The position numbers and the translations under genes were made by a program. 13,863 bases of DNA from Candidatus Iainarchaeum sp. (lineage in GTDB: Archaea > Iainarchaeota > Iainarchaeia > Iainarchaeales > JAAZKV01): contig JABHJM010000018.1 of assembly GCA_018691995.1 (NCBI GenBank), forward strand, positions 1 to 13,863. The letters run 5' to 3'. Below the pieces are notes generated by a model that did not search any database, was not told the origin of the DNA, and saw only the letters and a program-made list of their open reading frames with translations. This document shows positions 1-6,448 of the stretch, piece by piece. Position 1 is the first letter of the stretch. Each line of letters begins with the position of its first letter.

Positions 1-23
1 AAAAATTAGATTTAGAAAAATAA
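1..23 (+). CDS. C-terminal end of an upstream gene (partial)
   Basis: Reading from base 3, the edge of the window encodes K-L-D-L-E-K followed by TAA at 21-23. The stop overlaps the next ATG as TAATG, the usual arrangement of translationally coupled archaeal genes. Only six residues are visible, so the product cannot be named. The evidence is the stop/start overlap alone; chance is not excluded. Confidence 0.35.
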
Positions 24-388
24 TGGCTCTTGAACATAAAAATTTTAAAAATGCTAACAAAAGAGAACTTGACATTATAAAAGATAATGTCAAACGAGTT
101 GTTGCTAAAAATAATTTAAGAATTAAAATTGATCCAATTGTAATGGATTTGCTAAGCATTAATTTGTTAAAAAAAATAACTGAATTAAGAAAATCTGGAG
201 ACTTTCCAAAACCACCAAAAGATCAAAAAGCAATGGATAAATATATTACAAACTCACTTAGTATGTTAAGTGGAAGTAAAGGAAAACTTGCTTTTGTTAG
301 AGGACGTAACCCTAGTGCATTAACACTTGAAATAAATAGTGAAATTGCTAACACTCTAAATGAAGTTGCAAACTTTGGACAACAATAA
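23..388 (+). CDS. Hypothetical basic protein, 121 aa
   Basis: I do not recognise this family. The predicted protein is small, soluble and Lys/Asn-rich. It has no signal peptide, no membrane segment and no Cys. Residues about 10-60 look helical and basic (RELDIIKDNVKRVVAKNN, then IVMDLLSINLLKKITELRK). A proline-rich turn (FPKPPKD) follows, then a second helical part ending in EIANTLNEVANFGQQ. The ATG at 23 overlaps the preceding stop (TAATG), which supports this start, although the frame stays open to the window edge. It ends three bases before the TATA box of the RNase P RNA gene. A nucleic-acid-binding role would be compatible with the charge but is not shown. Confidence 0.7.
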   Translation: MALEHKNFKNANKRELDIIKDNVKRVVAKNNLRIKIDPIVMDLLSINLLKKITELRKSGDFPKPPKDQKAMDKYITNSLSMLSGSKGKLAFVRGRNPSALTLEINSEIANTLNEVANFGQQ

Positions 389-390
389 GG

Positions 391-399
391 TTTATAAAC
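391..399 (+). promoter_or_regulatory. TATA box of the RNase P RNA gene
   Basis: TTTATAAAC is centred near 395, about 25 bases before 420-421, where helix P1 of the RNase P RNA begins. This is the normal archaeal TATA-to-start distance, so promoter position and RNA 5' end support each other. It lies directly behind the stop of the preceding gene. Confidence 0.7.
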
Positions 400-419
400 T
401 TCTACATAAGCAATATTTG

Positions 420-666
420 TGGTAGTGGTTGATTGGTTAACGCTCCTTTTGGAGTGAGGAAGGTCGACTCATCCGTCAGCAATGACGTCCCTGCCTGTTA
501 TGGGCAATTCCGAAAGGATGGGGTCCTGAACAGAAACGATTACCTTTTATTAGGATGAAACGGCGGGATTGATGCAAGCTCTTTTGAGTGCTTAGGCTAA
601 TACCAACCGCAGATGAGCTTTCTCATCACAACGCGGAAACAGAAAGTCGCCTACTTTCCACTGCCA
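420..666 (+). ncRNA. rnpB: RNase P RNA, archaeal type, compact
   Basis: This is the catalytic RNA of RNase P, which removes 5' leaders from pre-tRNA. The ends pair as P1 (420-428 with 658-666, one G-U). P3 is 441-446/451-456. P4 pairs AGGTCGACT (461-469) with AGTCGCCT (645-652) and leaves T464 as the single bulged U that is conserved in P4. P5 pairs 470-474 with 553-557. Conserved blocks are GAGGAAGGTC (456-465), GAACAGAAAC (528-537), GATGAAACGG (555-564) and ACAGAAAGTCGCCT (639-652). Specificity-domain hairpins with GNRA loops occur at 474-487 (GCAA) and 509-518 (GAAA). CCGC/GCGG (607-610/633-636) encloses a GATGAG hairpin (612-627). At about 247 nt it is short for the family. Exact ends are inferred from P1 and the TATA box. 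Confidence 0.92.
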
Positions 667-742
667 TCCCGAAAAGATTTGGGAGGGATCTGTGCCTGTT
701 GGCATAAAGATTTGAGAGAGTTCTTGTCTGTTGGCATAAAGA
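667..742 (+). repeat. Hairpin and 15-bp direct repeat behind RNase P RNA
   Basis: Immediately after P1 lies a stem-loop at 667-684 (TCCC-g-AAA, loop AGA, TTTGGGA). CTGTTGGCATAAAGA then occurs twice, at 696-710 and 728-742, with a 32-bp period. Each copy can fold as a small hairpin with a TGTT loop: 691-696/701-706 in the first, and 725-728/733-736 in the second, where a G-U pair replaces a G-C pair. The stretch sits between convergent rnpB and argS, so it could be a transcript tail of either. Its function is unknown. Confidence 0.5.
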
Positions 743-747
743 AATAA

Positions 748-2454
748 TTACATCTTTTCAATTGCAACAATATCTAAAATTTCAAGACCTTTTGCAATAA
801 CAATTGTTGTTGCTTCAACAAGACTTAATCTTGCATTAAGTAGTTCTTTTGAATCTGATTTTAAAACAGGAACTTCATGATAAAATGAATTAAATTTTTC
901 TGCAATCCCTAATAAATTATGTGCTATTGAATGAAGAGAAAATTGTTCAAAGCTTTTTTCAACTGCACTTGAAAATTTTCCAAGTTCAATTACAAGTTCT
1001 TTTTCTTTATCATGAGTTAATAAATCAAAATTTTCTCTTTTATATTTTTTCCCTTCCTCATTAGCTTTACGTAAAATACTTTTTGCACGAGCAAAGGAGT
1101 ATTGCAAGTAGGGTCCTGTTTCTCCTTCAAAAGAAAGGCTTTCAACAGGATCAAAAGTAATTTCTTTTTTAGCTGCATTTTTGAGTAAATAAAATTTTAT
1201 TGCAGATAGTGCAATTGCAAGAGCTCTTTTCTCTATTTCTTTTTCATCTAAATCAGAATATCTTTTTTTTATTTCAACAAGTGCAATATCTTTTACTTGA
1301 GTAATAATATCATCGGCATCAACAACTGTTCCCTCACGAGATTTCATTTTCCCGCTAGTTAAATTTACCATCCCATAACTTATATGGTGACAATCCTTTG
1401 CCCACTTCCTTCCAAGTTTATCAAACATACTAAATAATTGTTTGAAATATAAATCTTGTTCATTTGCAACAACCCAAAAACATCTATCAATTCCAAATTT
1501 GTCAAAACGATACTGTGTTACTCCAAGATCATTTGTTGCATAAAGTGCTGTTCCATCTCCTCTCATAATAATTTTGTTTGGAATCTCTGGTTCAAGTATA
1601 GCTGCTACAGCACCATTATCTTCTTTTTGAAAAACTCCTTTTGTAAGGCCCTCTTCAACTAATTTGTGCCCAGCTTTTTTCTTAAAAAATTCTGATTCAA
1701 AAAACCATTCATCAAATTCACTTCCAAACAATTTGTAAGTTTTTTTCATTCCATCCAAAGCCCATTTGTTCATTTTTTCCCAGAGCTTAATTGTTTCTTT
1801 ATCATTTTCTTCCCATTTTTTTAGTAATTCTTTTGCTTCTTTTTCAAGTAAAGGATTCTCTTTTACTTTTTCATTATACAAAACATACATATCTCCAACA
1901 AAATGATCACTTTTTTTTCCTTCTGATTCTGGAGTTTTTCCATTTGCAAACTTTTGATAAGCAAGCATTGATTTACAAATGTGTATTCCGCGATCATTTA
2001 TGATATTTGCACGAATAACTTTTAGACCAACTGCTTCCATTAAATTTGAATAAGCCATTCCAAGTGAATTGTTTCGAAGGTGTCCAAGGTGTAATGGTTT
2101 GTTTGTATTAGGCCCACTATATTCAATCATTACTTTTCCTTTTTCTTTTATATTAATTAATTTCCCCTCAAAAATATTTGAAAGTGTTGAAGATGAAAGA
2201 TTTCCTTTTGAAATAAAAAAGTTAATGTATGGTCCTTTTGCTTCAACTTTTTCTAAAAAATCACTAGTGAGTTCTTTTGAAATAATTTTTGCAATTTCAA
2301 CTGGATTTTCTTTTATTTCTTTTGCTAAAATAAAACATGGAAAAGCAAAATCCCCAAGGCCTTGTGGGGGAACTTCTAAAAGTAAAGTAATTTGTTCTTT
2401 ATCAAATTTAGTTTCTTTTGCTAAAAGTAAGGCTATTTTTTCCTTATAATTCAT
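748..2454 (-). CDS. argS: Arginyl-tRNA synthetase
   Basis: This class I synthetase charges tRNA-Arg with arginine using ATP. Numbered from the ATG at 2454, the N-terminal additional domain (about 1-95, with PPQGLGDFAFPCF) is followed by the HIGH signature H-L-G-H (122-125) in PLHLGHLRNN. Then come the catalytic fold (WVVANEQDLYFKQL), a KMSKS equivalent K-M-K-S-R (369-373), and a C-terminal anticodon-binding DALR domain (about 445-568, starting GPYLQYSFARA). Length and order fit a complete ArgRS. A TTG six bases upstream (2460) is also possible: AGGT lies five bases before it, close to the spacing used by other genes here. It is the last gene of the lysC-asd-argS minus-strand run, 39 bases after asd, and is convergent with the RNase P RNA gene. 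Confidence 0.96.
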   Translation of the reverse strand: MNYKEKIALLLAKETKFDKEQITLLLEVPPQGLGDFAFPCFILAKEIKENPVEIAKIISKELTSDFLEKVEAKGPYINFFISKGNLSSSTLSNIFEGKLINIKEKGKVMIEYSGPNTNKPLHLGHLRNNSLGMAYSNLMEAVGLKVIRANIINDRGIHICKSMLAYQKFANGKTPESEGKKSDHFVGDMYVLYNEKVKENPLLEKEAKELLKKWEENDKETIKLWEKMNKWALDGMKKTYKLFGSEFDEWFFESEFFKKKAGHKLVEEGLTKGVFQKEDNGAVAAILEPEIPNKIIMRGDGTALYATNDLGVTQYRFDKFGIDRCFWVVANEQDLYFKQLFSMFDKLGRKWAKDCHHISYGMVNLTSGKMKSREGTVVDADDIITQVKDIALVEIKKRYSDLDEKEIEKRALAIALSAIKFYLLKNAAKKEITFDPVESLSFEGETGPYLQYSFARAKSILRKANEEGKKYKRENFDLLTHDKEKELVIELGKFSSAVEKSFEQFSLHSIAHNLLGIAEKFNSFYHEVPVLKSDSKELLNARLSLVEATTIVIAKGLEILDIVAIEKM

Positions 2455-2481
2455 ATACAAATAATACCTGAAAAGCTTAAT

Positions 2482-2507
2482 AAGGATTTTATTTTATAAA
2501 AATCCTT
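2482..2507 (-). repeat. Inverted repeat across the end of asd
   Basis: AAGGATTTT (2482-2490) and AAAATCCTT (2499-2507) form a perfect 9-bp stem with an 8-base loop containing most of the asd stop codon. It lies between asd and argS. It could be an mRNA hairpin or attenuating structure, but there is no U-tract right behind it on the minus strand, so a terminator is not supported. Confidence 0.35.
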
Positions 2508-3582
2508 TCGCCTTTAAAAGTTCAGCATTTAGAATTCCTCCGCCAGCTGCACCTCTAATTGTATTGTGGCTTAGTCCAACAAAACGCACATCAAAAACAT
2601 TACATTCACGAAGTCTTCCAACTGTGACGCCCATCCCCTTATCATTATCTCGATCTTTTCTTGGTTGAGGTCTATTTTGTTCTTCGTTATAAATAATTGC
2701 ACATCTTGGTGCACTTGGAAGATCTAGTTCTTGTGGAACTGATGAAAATTCTTTCCAAATCTTCTTTATTTCGTCCAAAGATGGTTTATTATCCTTATCT
2801 TCAAATTCAAGGCTTACACATGCAGTATGGCCATCAACAACAGGCACACGATTACAATGCGCGGATATTTTAATGCTAGTATCGTTGATTATTTTGCCAT
2901 TTTTGATAGTTCCAAAGATTTTTTGTGGTTCATTCTCACTTTTCTCTTCTTCTCCGCCTATAAATGGGACAATATTGTCAAGTAAATCAAGACTTGGAAC
3001 ACCTGGATGTCCTGCTCCACTAGAAGCTTGTAAAGTTGTAATAATTGCTTTGCTTATTTTGTATCCTTTTTGCTGGAGAGCATACATTGGAGTAATATAA
3101 CTTTGAAGTGAACAATTTGGTTTAACAAGAACAAAACCTTTTGTAAATTTTCGATTCTCTTGTTGAACTTGTATAATATCAAGATGTGAATGGTTAATTT
3201 CTGGGATTAACATGGGTACATCTTCAGTACCTCTATGTGCGCTACAATTACTCACAACAGGAGTATTATTTCTTGCATATTTCATTTCAAGTTCACGAAT
3301 TAATTCTTTTTCAAGTTCAACTGCACTAAAAACAAAATCAACTTCACTAGCAATGTCTTCAACAATATTTGCATCTTTTACTATTAAATCACAAACACTT
3401 GTAGGGATTGGAGTAACCATTTGCCATCTACCTAGGGTAGCTTCACTATATTTTTTTCCTGCTGAACGTGGGGATGCTGCTACAAGAGTTACTTCAAACC
3501 ATGGATGATTTTCAAGGAGTGCAATATATCTTTGCCCTACCATTCCTGTCGCACCTAAGATTCCTACTTTTAATTTTTCCAT
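2494..3582 (-). CDS. asd: Aspartate-semialdehyde dehydrogenase
   Basis: It reduces aspartyl-4-phosphate to aspartate semialdehyde with NADPH, the branch-point step to lysine, threonine and methionine. The Rossmann motif G-I-L-G-A-T-G-M-V-G covers residues 7-16. The catalytic cysteine is C157 in VKPNCSLQ and the catalytic histidine is H252 in RVPVVDGHT. SSGAGHPGVPSLDLLDNI (188-204) and the ending GLSHNTIRGAAGGGILNAE are typical of the archaeal/fungal branch. The length of 362 is normal. The ATG is preceded by a G-rich site (GGGGGA), and only two bases separate it from the aspartokinase stop, so the two genes are co-transcribed and their enzymes act in sequence. Confidence 0.97.
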   Translation of the reverse strand: MEKLKVGILGATGMVGQRYIALLENHPWFEVTLVAASPRSAGKKYSEATLGRWQMVTPIPTSVCDLIVKDANIVEDIASEVDFVFSAVELEKELIRELEMKYARNNTPVVSNCSAHRGTEDVPMLIPEINHSHLDIIQVQQENRKFTKGFVLVKPNCSLQSYITPMYALQQKGYKISKAIITTLQASSGAGHPGVPSLDLLDNIVPFIGGEEEKSENEPQKIFGTIKNGKIINDTSIKISAHCNRVPVVDGHTACVSLEFEDKDNKPSLDEIKKIWKEFSSVPQELDLPSAPRCAIIYNEEQNRPQPRKDRDNDKGMGVTVGRLRECNVFDVRFVGLSHNTIRGAAGGGILNAELLKAKGFL

Positions 3583-3584
3583 TA

Positions 3585-4958
3585 TTATTCCCCCATAAAT
3601 GTTTTGTGCGCAATTTCTACAGCTTTGTCAACATTATTTCTATTAACTACAAAGCTAATATTTATTTCACTTGCACCTTGTGAAATTAATTCTACATTAA
3701 TATTATTTTCACCCATTGCAGTAAATAATTTTCCTGCAATTCCCTTACTATCTTTCATACACTCTCCAATTATCCCAATCATTGCTAATTCTTTTTCAGA
3801 ACTAATTGTACAAGGGATTGTGTCGTTTAATGATTGTAATTGTTCCGCTGCTGCTTCAATATCACTTTCATTGACAGAAAATGAAACTGCTGTTTCCCCA
3901 GTACAAATAAGATCAATTGGAATTTCTTTTTCTGCTAGTTTACGAAATATTTTTGAAGCGAAACCTGGACTGTTCACCATACTACTACTTTTTACTGTAA
4001 TTATTCCAATATCTTTATTTGTTGCAATTGATTTTACTATTAGATCACACACATCTTTTTTTCCTGAAATAGTTGTTCCTTTTTTATCAGGATCAAAAAG
4101 ATTTTTTATTTCAGCAAATAATTCTTTCTCTCGCAAGGGGGCAATTGTTTTTGGATGTAATATTTTTGCTCCAAGATAACCAAGCTCTTCAGCTTCATCA
4201 TAACTCAAATTGTTAATTTGAACGGCGTCCTTAACTGCTTTTGGATCTGCCGACATAAATCCAGAAACATCTTTCCAAATTTCAAGTTTTGCACTGAATA
4301 CATTTGCAAGCACTCCTGCACTATAATCTGTTCCGCCTCTGCCGAAAGTTTTCACTTCAGCATCATCAATTCCATAATATCCAGGAAGAAGAATGATATT
4401 TTCTTTTAGTAATGGAGAGATATTTTCATGTAATGCTTTTGTTGTTGAATTCATTTCAACAAGTGCCTTTTCAAAATCACCTTTGCAATAAATTCCCGCA
4501 TCTTCCGCGTCAACAAATTTTGCATCAACCCCGTGATCGTTAAGTATTGCTTCAAGAACAATTGGGCTAAGTCGTTCTCCATAACTTTGAATCATATCTT
4601 TGCTTCTTGGAGAGAGCTCTTTTAAGTAACTCACACCATACAAAAACTTTTCAAGAATTGAAATTTTGTCATCAATTTCAAATTCTGCCTTTTCTTTTAC
4701 TTCTTTATTTTCCACAAATCCAATATATTGCTTATGCATTTCTTTTAATTTGTGGATAGTTGCTTCTATTTCTTTATCACTATGTAAACTTTTATGAGTG
4801 CTTTCTATCAAAAAGTCTGTTACGCCGTATAATGCTGAGAGAACTAGTATTTGTTGTGTTCCGTTTTCTTTATTTTGTTTAACAATATTAACAACACGAT
4901 CAAAACAGTCTTTATCTCGAAGAATTCCACCACCAATTTTTAGTACTGTTGTTTCCAT
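3585..4958 (-). CDS. lysC: Aspartate kinase with two ACT domains
   Basis: It phosphorylates aspartate to aspartyl-4-phosphate, the committed step of the aspartate family. The amino-acid kinase domain spans about 4-285, with FGRGGTDYSAGVLAN (205-219), LEIWKDVSGFMSADP (225-239) and GAKILHPKTI (263-272). Two ACT domains follow at about 318-375 and 390-455, the usual sites of feedback by end products. The N-terminal signature, normally K-F-G-G-T-S, reads K-I-G-G-G-I (7-12), an unusual variant, although the lysine and glycines remain. Length 457 fits the family. The gene starts the lysC-asd-argS run. Its TATA box is about 30 bases before the ATG, implying an almost leaderless mRNA. The Lrp-type regulator diverges from the same spacer. 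Confidence 0.95.
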   Translation of the reverse strand: METTVLKIGGGILRDKDCFDRVVNIVKQNKENGTQQILVLSALYGVTDFLIESTHKSLHSDKEIEATIHKLKEMHKQYIGFVENKEVKEKAEFEIDDKISILEKFLYGVSYLKELSPRSKDMIQSYGERLSPIVLEAILNDHGVDAKFVDAEDAGIYCKGDFEKALVEMNSTTKALHENISPLLKENIILLPGYYGIDDAEVKTFGRGGTDYSAGVLANVFSAKLEIWKDVSGFMSADPKAVKDAVQINNLSYDEAEELGYLGAKILHPKTIAPLREKELFAEIKNLFDPDKKGTTISGKKDVCDLIVKSIATNKDIGIITVKSSSMVNSPGFASKIFRKLAEKEIPIDLICTGETAVSFSVNESDIEAAAEQLQSLNDTIPCTISSEKELAMIGIIGECMKDSKGIAGKLFTAMGENNINVELISQGASEINISFVVNRNNVDKAVEIAHKTFMGE

Positions 4959-4982
4959 GTTAAAAAATAAGTTTGGGAAGTG

Positions 4983-4992
4983 CTTTTAAATA
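4983..4992 (-). promoter_or_regulatory. TATA box for the lysC-asd-argS operon
   Basis: Read on the minus strand the element is TATTTAAAAG, centred about 30 bases before the lysC ATG at 4958. This predicts transcription starting within a few bases of the ATG, so translation would be leaderless or nearly so; no GGTGA-like site fits in between. Confidence 0.65.
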
Positions 4993-5003
4993 TGGATAAA
5001 TAC

Positions 5004-5029
5004 TTCGGAATTCGTAAAATATTGTTCGG
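5004..5029. promoter_or_regulatory. TTCG repeats between divergent promoters (possible operator)
   Basis: TTCG occurs at 5004, 5011 and 5025 (TTCGG in the first and last), with spacings of 7 and 14. The cluster is in the spacer between the lysC and Lrp-type promoters, upstream of both TATA boxes. Lrp/AsnC proteins often bind next to their own gene, so this is a candidate site for the neighbouring regulator. This is inference from position and periodicity; the repeats are very short. Confidence 0.3.
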
Positions 5030-5038
5030 TTTTTAATA
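5030..5038 (+). promoter_or_regulatory. TATA-like box of the Lrp-type regulator
   Basis: TTTTTAATA is centred near 5034, which predicts a transcript start around 5060. That lies after the ATG at 5058 and just before the ATG at 5067, so it favours the downstream start codon. Confidence 0.45.
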
Positions 5039-5066
5039 GCTTTTGCTTCTAAAATAGATGGTATTT

Positions 5067-5474
5067 ATGGATTTAATTGACAAAAAAATAATATATACTT
5101 TACACGAAAATTCAAGAACTCCCTTTTCAAGAATTGGGAAAGATCTTGGAATGAGCGAAGCTGCGATTAGACAAAGAGTAAAAAAACTGGTAAAAAATGA
5201 AGAAATAAAAAAGTTCACAATTGAAACAAATTTTTCTTCGCGAGCAATTATTGCAATTAAAACTTCTTCAAAAATTCCAACTAAAAAAATTATTAAAGAA
5301 TTAAAAAGTTCTCACATTCAACATGCATTTGAAGTAACTGGAGAATATTCAATATTTGTAATTTTGGGAACAGAAAATTCTGAACAAATGAATGATGCGA
5401 TTGAACACATTCGTTCAATTAATGGAGTGATTGAAACAAATACTTATACTATTCTTAAAAAGAATCATATTTAA
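5067..5474 (+). CDS. Lrp/AsnC family transcriptional regulator
   Basis: A winged-helix DNA-binding domain (about 1-50, MDLIDKKIIYTLHENSR, then LGMSEAAIRQRVKKL as recognition region) is joined to a C-terminal RAM/ACT-like ligand and oligomerisation domain (about 58-130, GEYSIFVILG ... INGVIETNTY). Length 135 is slightly short but complete for the family. An ATG at 5058 would add M-V-F; I prefer 5067 because family members typically begin directly with the D-x-x-D-x-x-I helix and because of the TATA position. It diverges from lysC-asd, as archaeal Lrp-type regulators of lysine genes often do (for example LysM of Sulfolobus), so aspartate-family control is likely but inferred. Confidence 0.9.
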   Translation: MDLIDKKIIYTLHENSRTPFSRIGKDLGMSEAAIRQRVKKLVKNEEIKKFTIETNFSSRAIIAIKTSSKIPTKKIIKELKSSHIQHAFEVTGEYSIFVILGTENSEQMNDAIEHIRSINGVIETNTYTILKKNHI

Positions 5475-5498
5475 TTTTTTTAATTAGTTTATTTTTTT
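5475..5498 (+). terminator. T-tract terminator behind the Lrp-type gene
   Basis: Seven T residues begin directly after the TAA (5475-5481), with a second T7 tract at 5492-5498. Archaeal RNA polymerase stops at such runs without a hairpin. The second tract overlaps the 3' end of the convergent oxidoreductase gene, whose stop is only nine bases away. Confidence 0.5.
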
Positions 5499-6395
5499 AA
5501 TAATTGCTTTTGCACAATTAATTCCAGATAATGTTGCAGCACCAATGTTTTTTGCACCATAAATAATATCTCCGCATGCAAAAACTTTCTCTTTAGTTGT
5601 TTTATAATTATCAACCTTAATACATTTGCCACTCAGATCGATTTTTTCTTTTGTAAGCCAATCTAAATTGGGTTTTTGGCCAATTGACATCAAAACCTTA
5701 TCAAAAACAAGTTCTATTTTTTCTCCAGTATCAATTGGGCTAGCTCTTCCACTCGCGTCCACTTCTCCAAGTTTCATAACAGCACAAATAACTTTTACCC
5801 TTCCATTTTCTTTACAGTACTCAACCGGAGTTCTTAAAAAATTAAAAGTAACTTTTGCTTTTTTTGCTTGTTCAAGTTCATTTTCAAAAGCAGGCATTTC
5901 TTTTTCTGTTCTTCGATAAATCAAAGTTACCTTTGCACCTTGTTTTACTCCAACAAGCGCTGCATCGATTGAAGCATTTCCTCCTCCAACAACCCCAACT
6001 TCTTCTCCATTCTTTAGTAAGGAGTTATTGTTAATTTTTGCTTCTTTCAAAAAATCTAATGCATCAATAATATTTTCATTTTCTTCTCCTGGAAGATTTA
6101 ACATAAAGCCTTTCCCAGCACCAATTGCTAAGACCACAAAATCAAATTCACCCAGTAATTCATTAATACTTTCAATCTTTTTTTGAATAAAAATAATTCC
6201 TTTATCTTTTGCACTCTTAATTTGATCTTGTACATTTTTAAGTGGAACAATAAATTCTGGAATCCCATAAGCAACCATTCCACCAAACTCTTTATGTTCG
6301 TCATACATAGTTACTTCTATTTCTTTTTTTGCACTAACCAAATTGTTTGCACAAGCCAGTCCAGCTGGTCCACTTCCAATAATTGCTACTTTCAT
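5484..6395 (-). CDS. FAD/NAD(P)H oxidoreductase, glutamate synthase small-subunit-like
   Basis: This two-dinucleotide-domain flavoprotein resembles GltD, SudA and NfnB. From the ATG at 6395 it has 303 residues. The FAD motif is I-G-S-G-P-A-G-L (5-12). GGMVAYGIPEFIVP corresponds to the GltD block GGxLxYGIPExRLP. The NADPH-domain motif GVVGGGNASIDAAL precedes YRRTEKEMPAFENE, which is diagnostic of the GltD group, and the FAD-closing motif is VFACGDI. The N-terminal iron-sulfur domain of GltD (about 140 residues of Cys-rich sequence) is absent and no glutamate synthase large subunit is adjacent, so its electron partner is unknown. A longer reading from TTG at 6449 is rejected: the extra 18 residues precede the FAD motif and would start upstream of the TATA box. 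Confidence 0.88.
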   Translation of the reverse strand: MKVAIIGSGPAGLACANNLVSAKKEIEVTMYDEHKEFGGMVAYGIPEFIVPLKNVQDQIKSAKDKGIIFIQKKIESINELLGEFDFVVLAIGAGKGFMLNLPGEENENIIDALDFLKEAKINNNSLLKNGEEVGVVGGGNASIDAALVGVKQGAKVTLIYRRTEKEMPAFENELEQAKKAKVTFNFLRTPVEYCKENGRVKVICAVMKLGEVDASGRASPIDTGEKIELVFDKVLMSIGQKPNLDWLTKEKIDLSGKCIKVDNYKTTKEKVFACGDIIYGAKNIGAATLSGINCAKAIIKKIN

Positions 6396-6411
6396 AGTAA
6401 ACGTAGAATGC

Positions 6412-6423
6412 TTTAATATTAAA
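6412..6423. promoter_or_regulatory. Shared palindromic TATA element for two divergent units
   Basis: TTTAATATTAAA is a perfect 12-bp palindrome. The divergent ATGs lie at 6395 (minus) and 6449 (plus), only 53 bases apart. The flanking bases offer a minus-strand box CTTTTTAATA about 26 bases from 6395 and a plus-strand box TTAAAAAG about 27 bases from 6449. Both transcripts would then be leaderless, and the two boxes overlap. Confidence 0.55.
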
Positions 6424-6448
6424 AAGGCTTCACAATACCAAATCTTCA

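Noticed and set aside
420..666. SRP RNA, tmRNA or a riboswitch as the identity of the structured RNA
   Set aside because: The P4 pairing with its bulged U, the GAGGAAGGTC and ACAGAAAGTCGCCT blocks and the P1 closure identify RNase P RNA. SRP signature loops and a tmRNA tag frame are not seen.
696..742. CRISPR-like repeat pair
   Set aside because: There are only two 15-base copies with a 17-base gap, no further units and no cas genes. Small RNA hairpins explain it better.
2069..2449. 126-codon plus-strand open frame
   Set aside because: It is antisense to the N-terminal and HLGH regions of ArgRS and has no promoter or family signature.
3604..4179. 191-codon plus-strand open frame
   Set aside because: It is fully antisense to the aspartokinase ACT and kinase region, which has strong family motifs. 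It has no ribosome binding site and its composition is that of a complementary-strand shadow.
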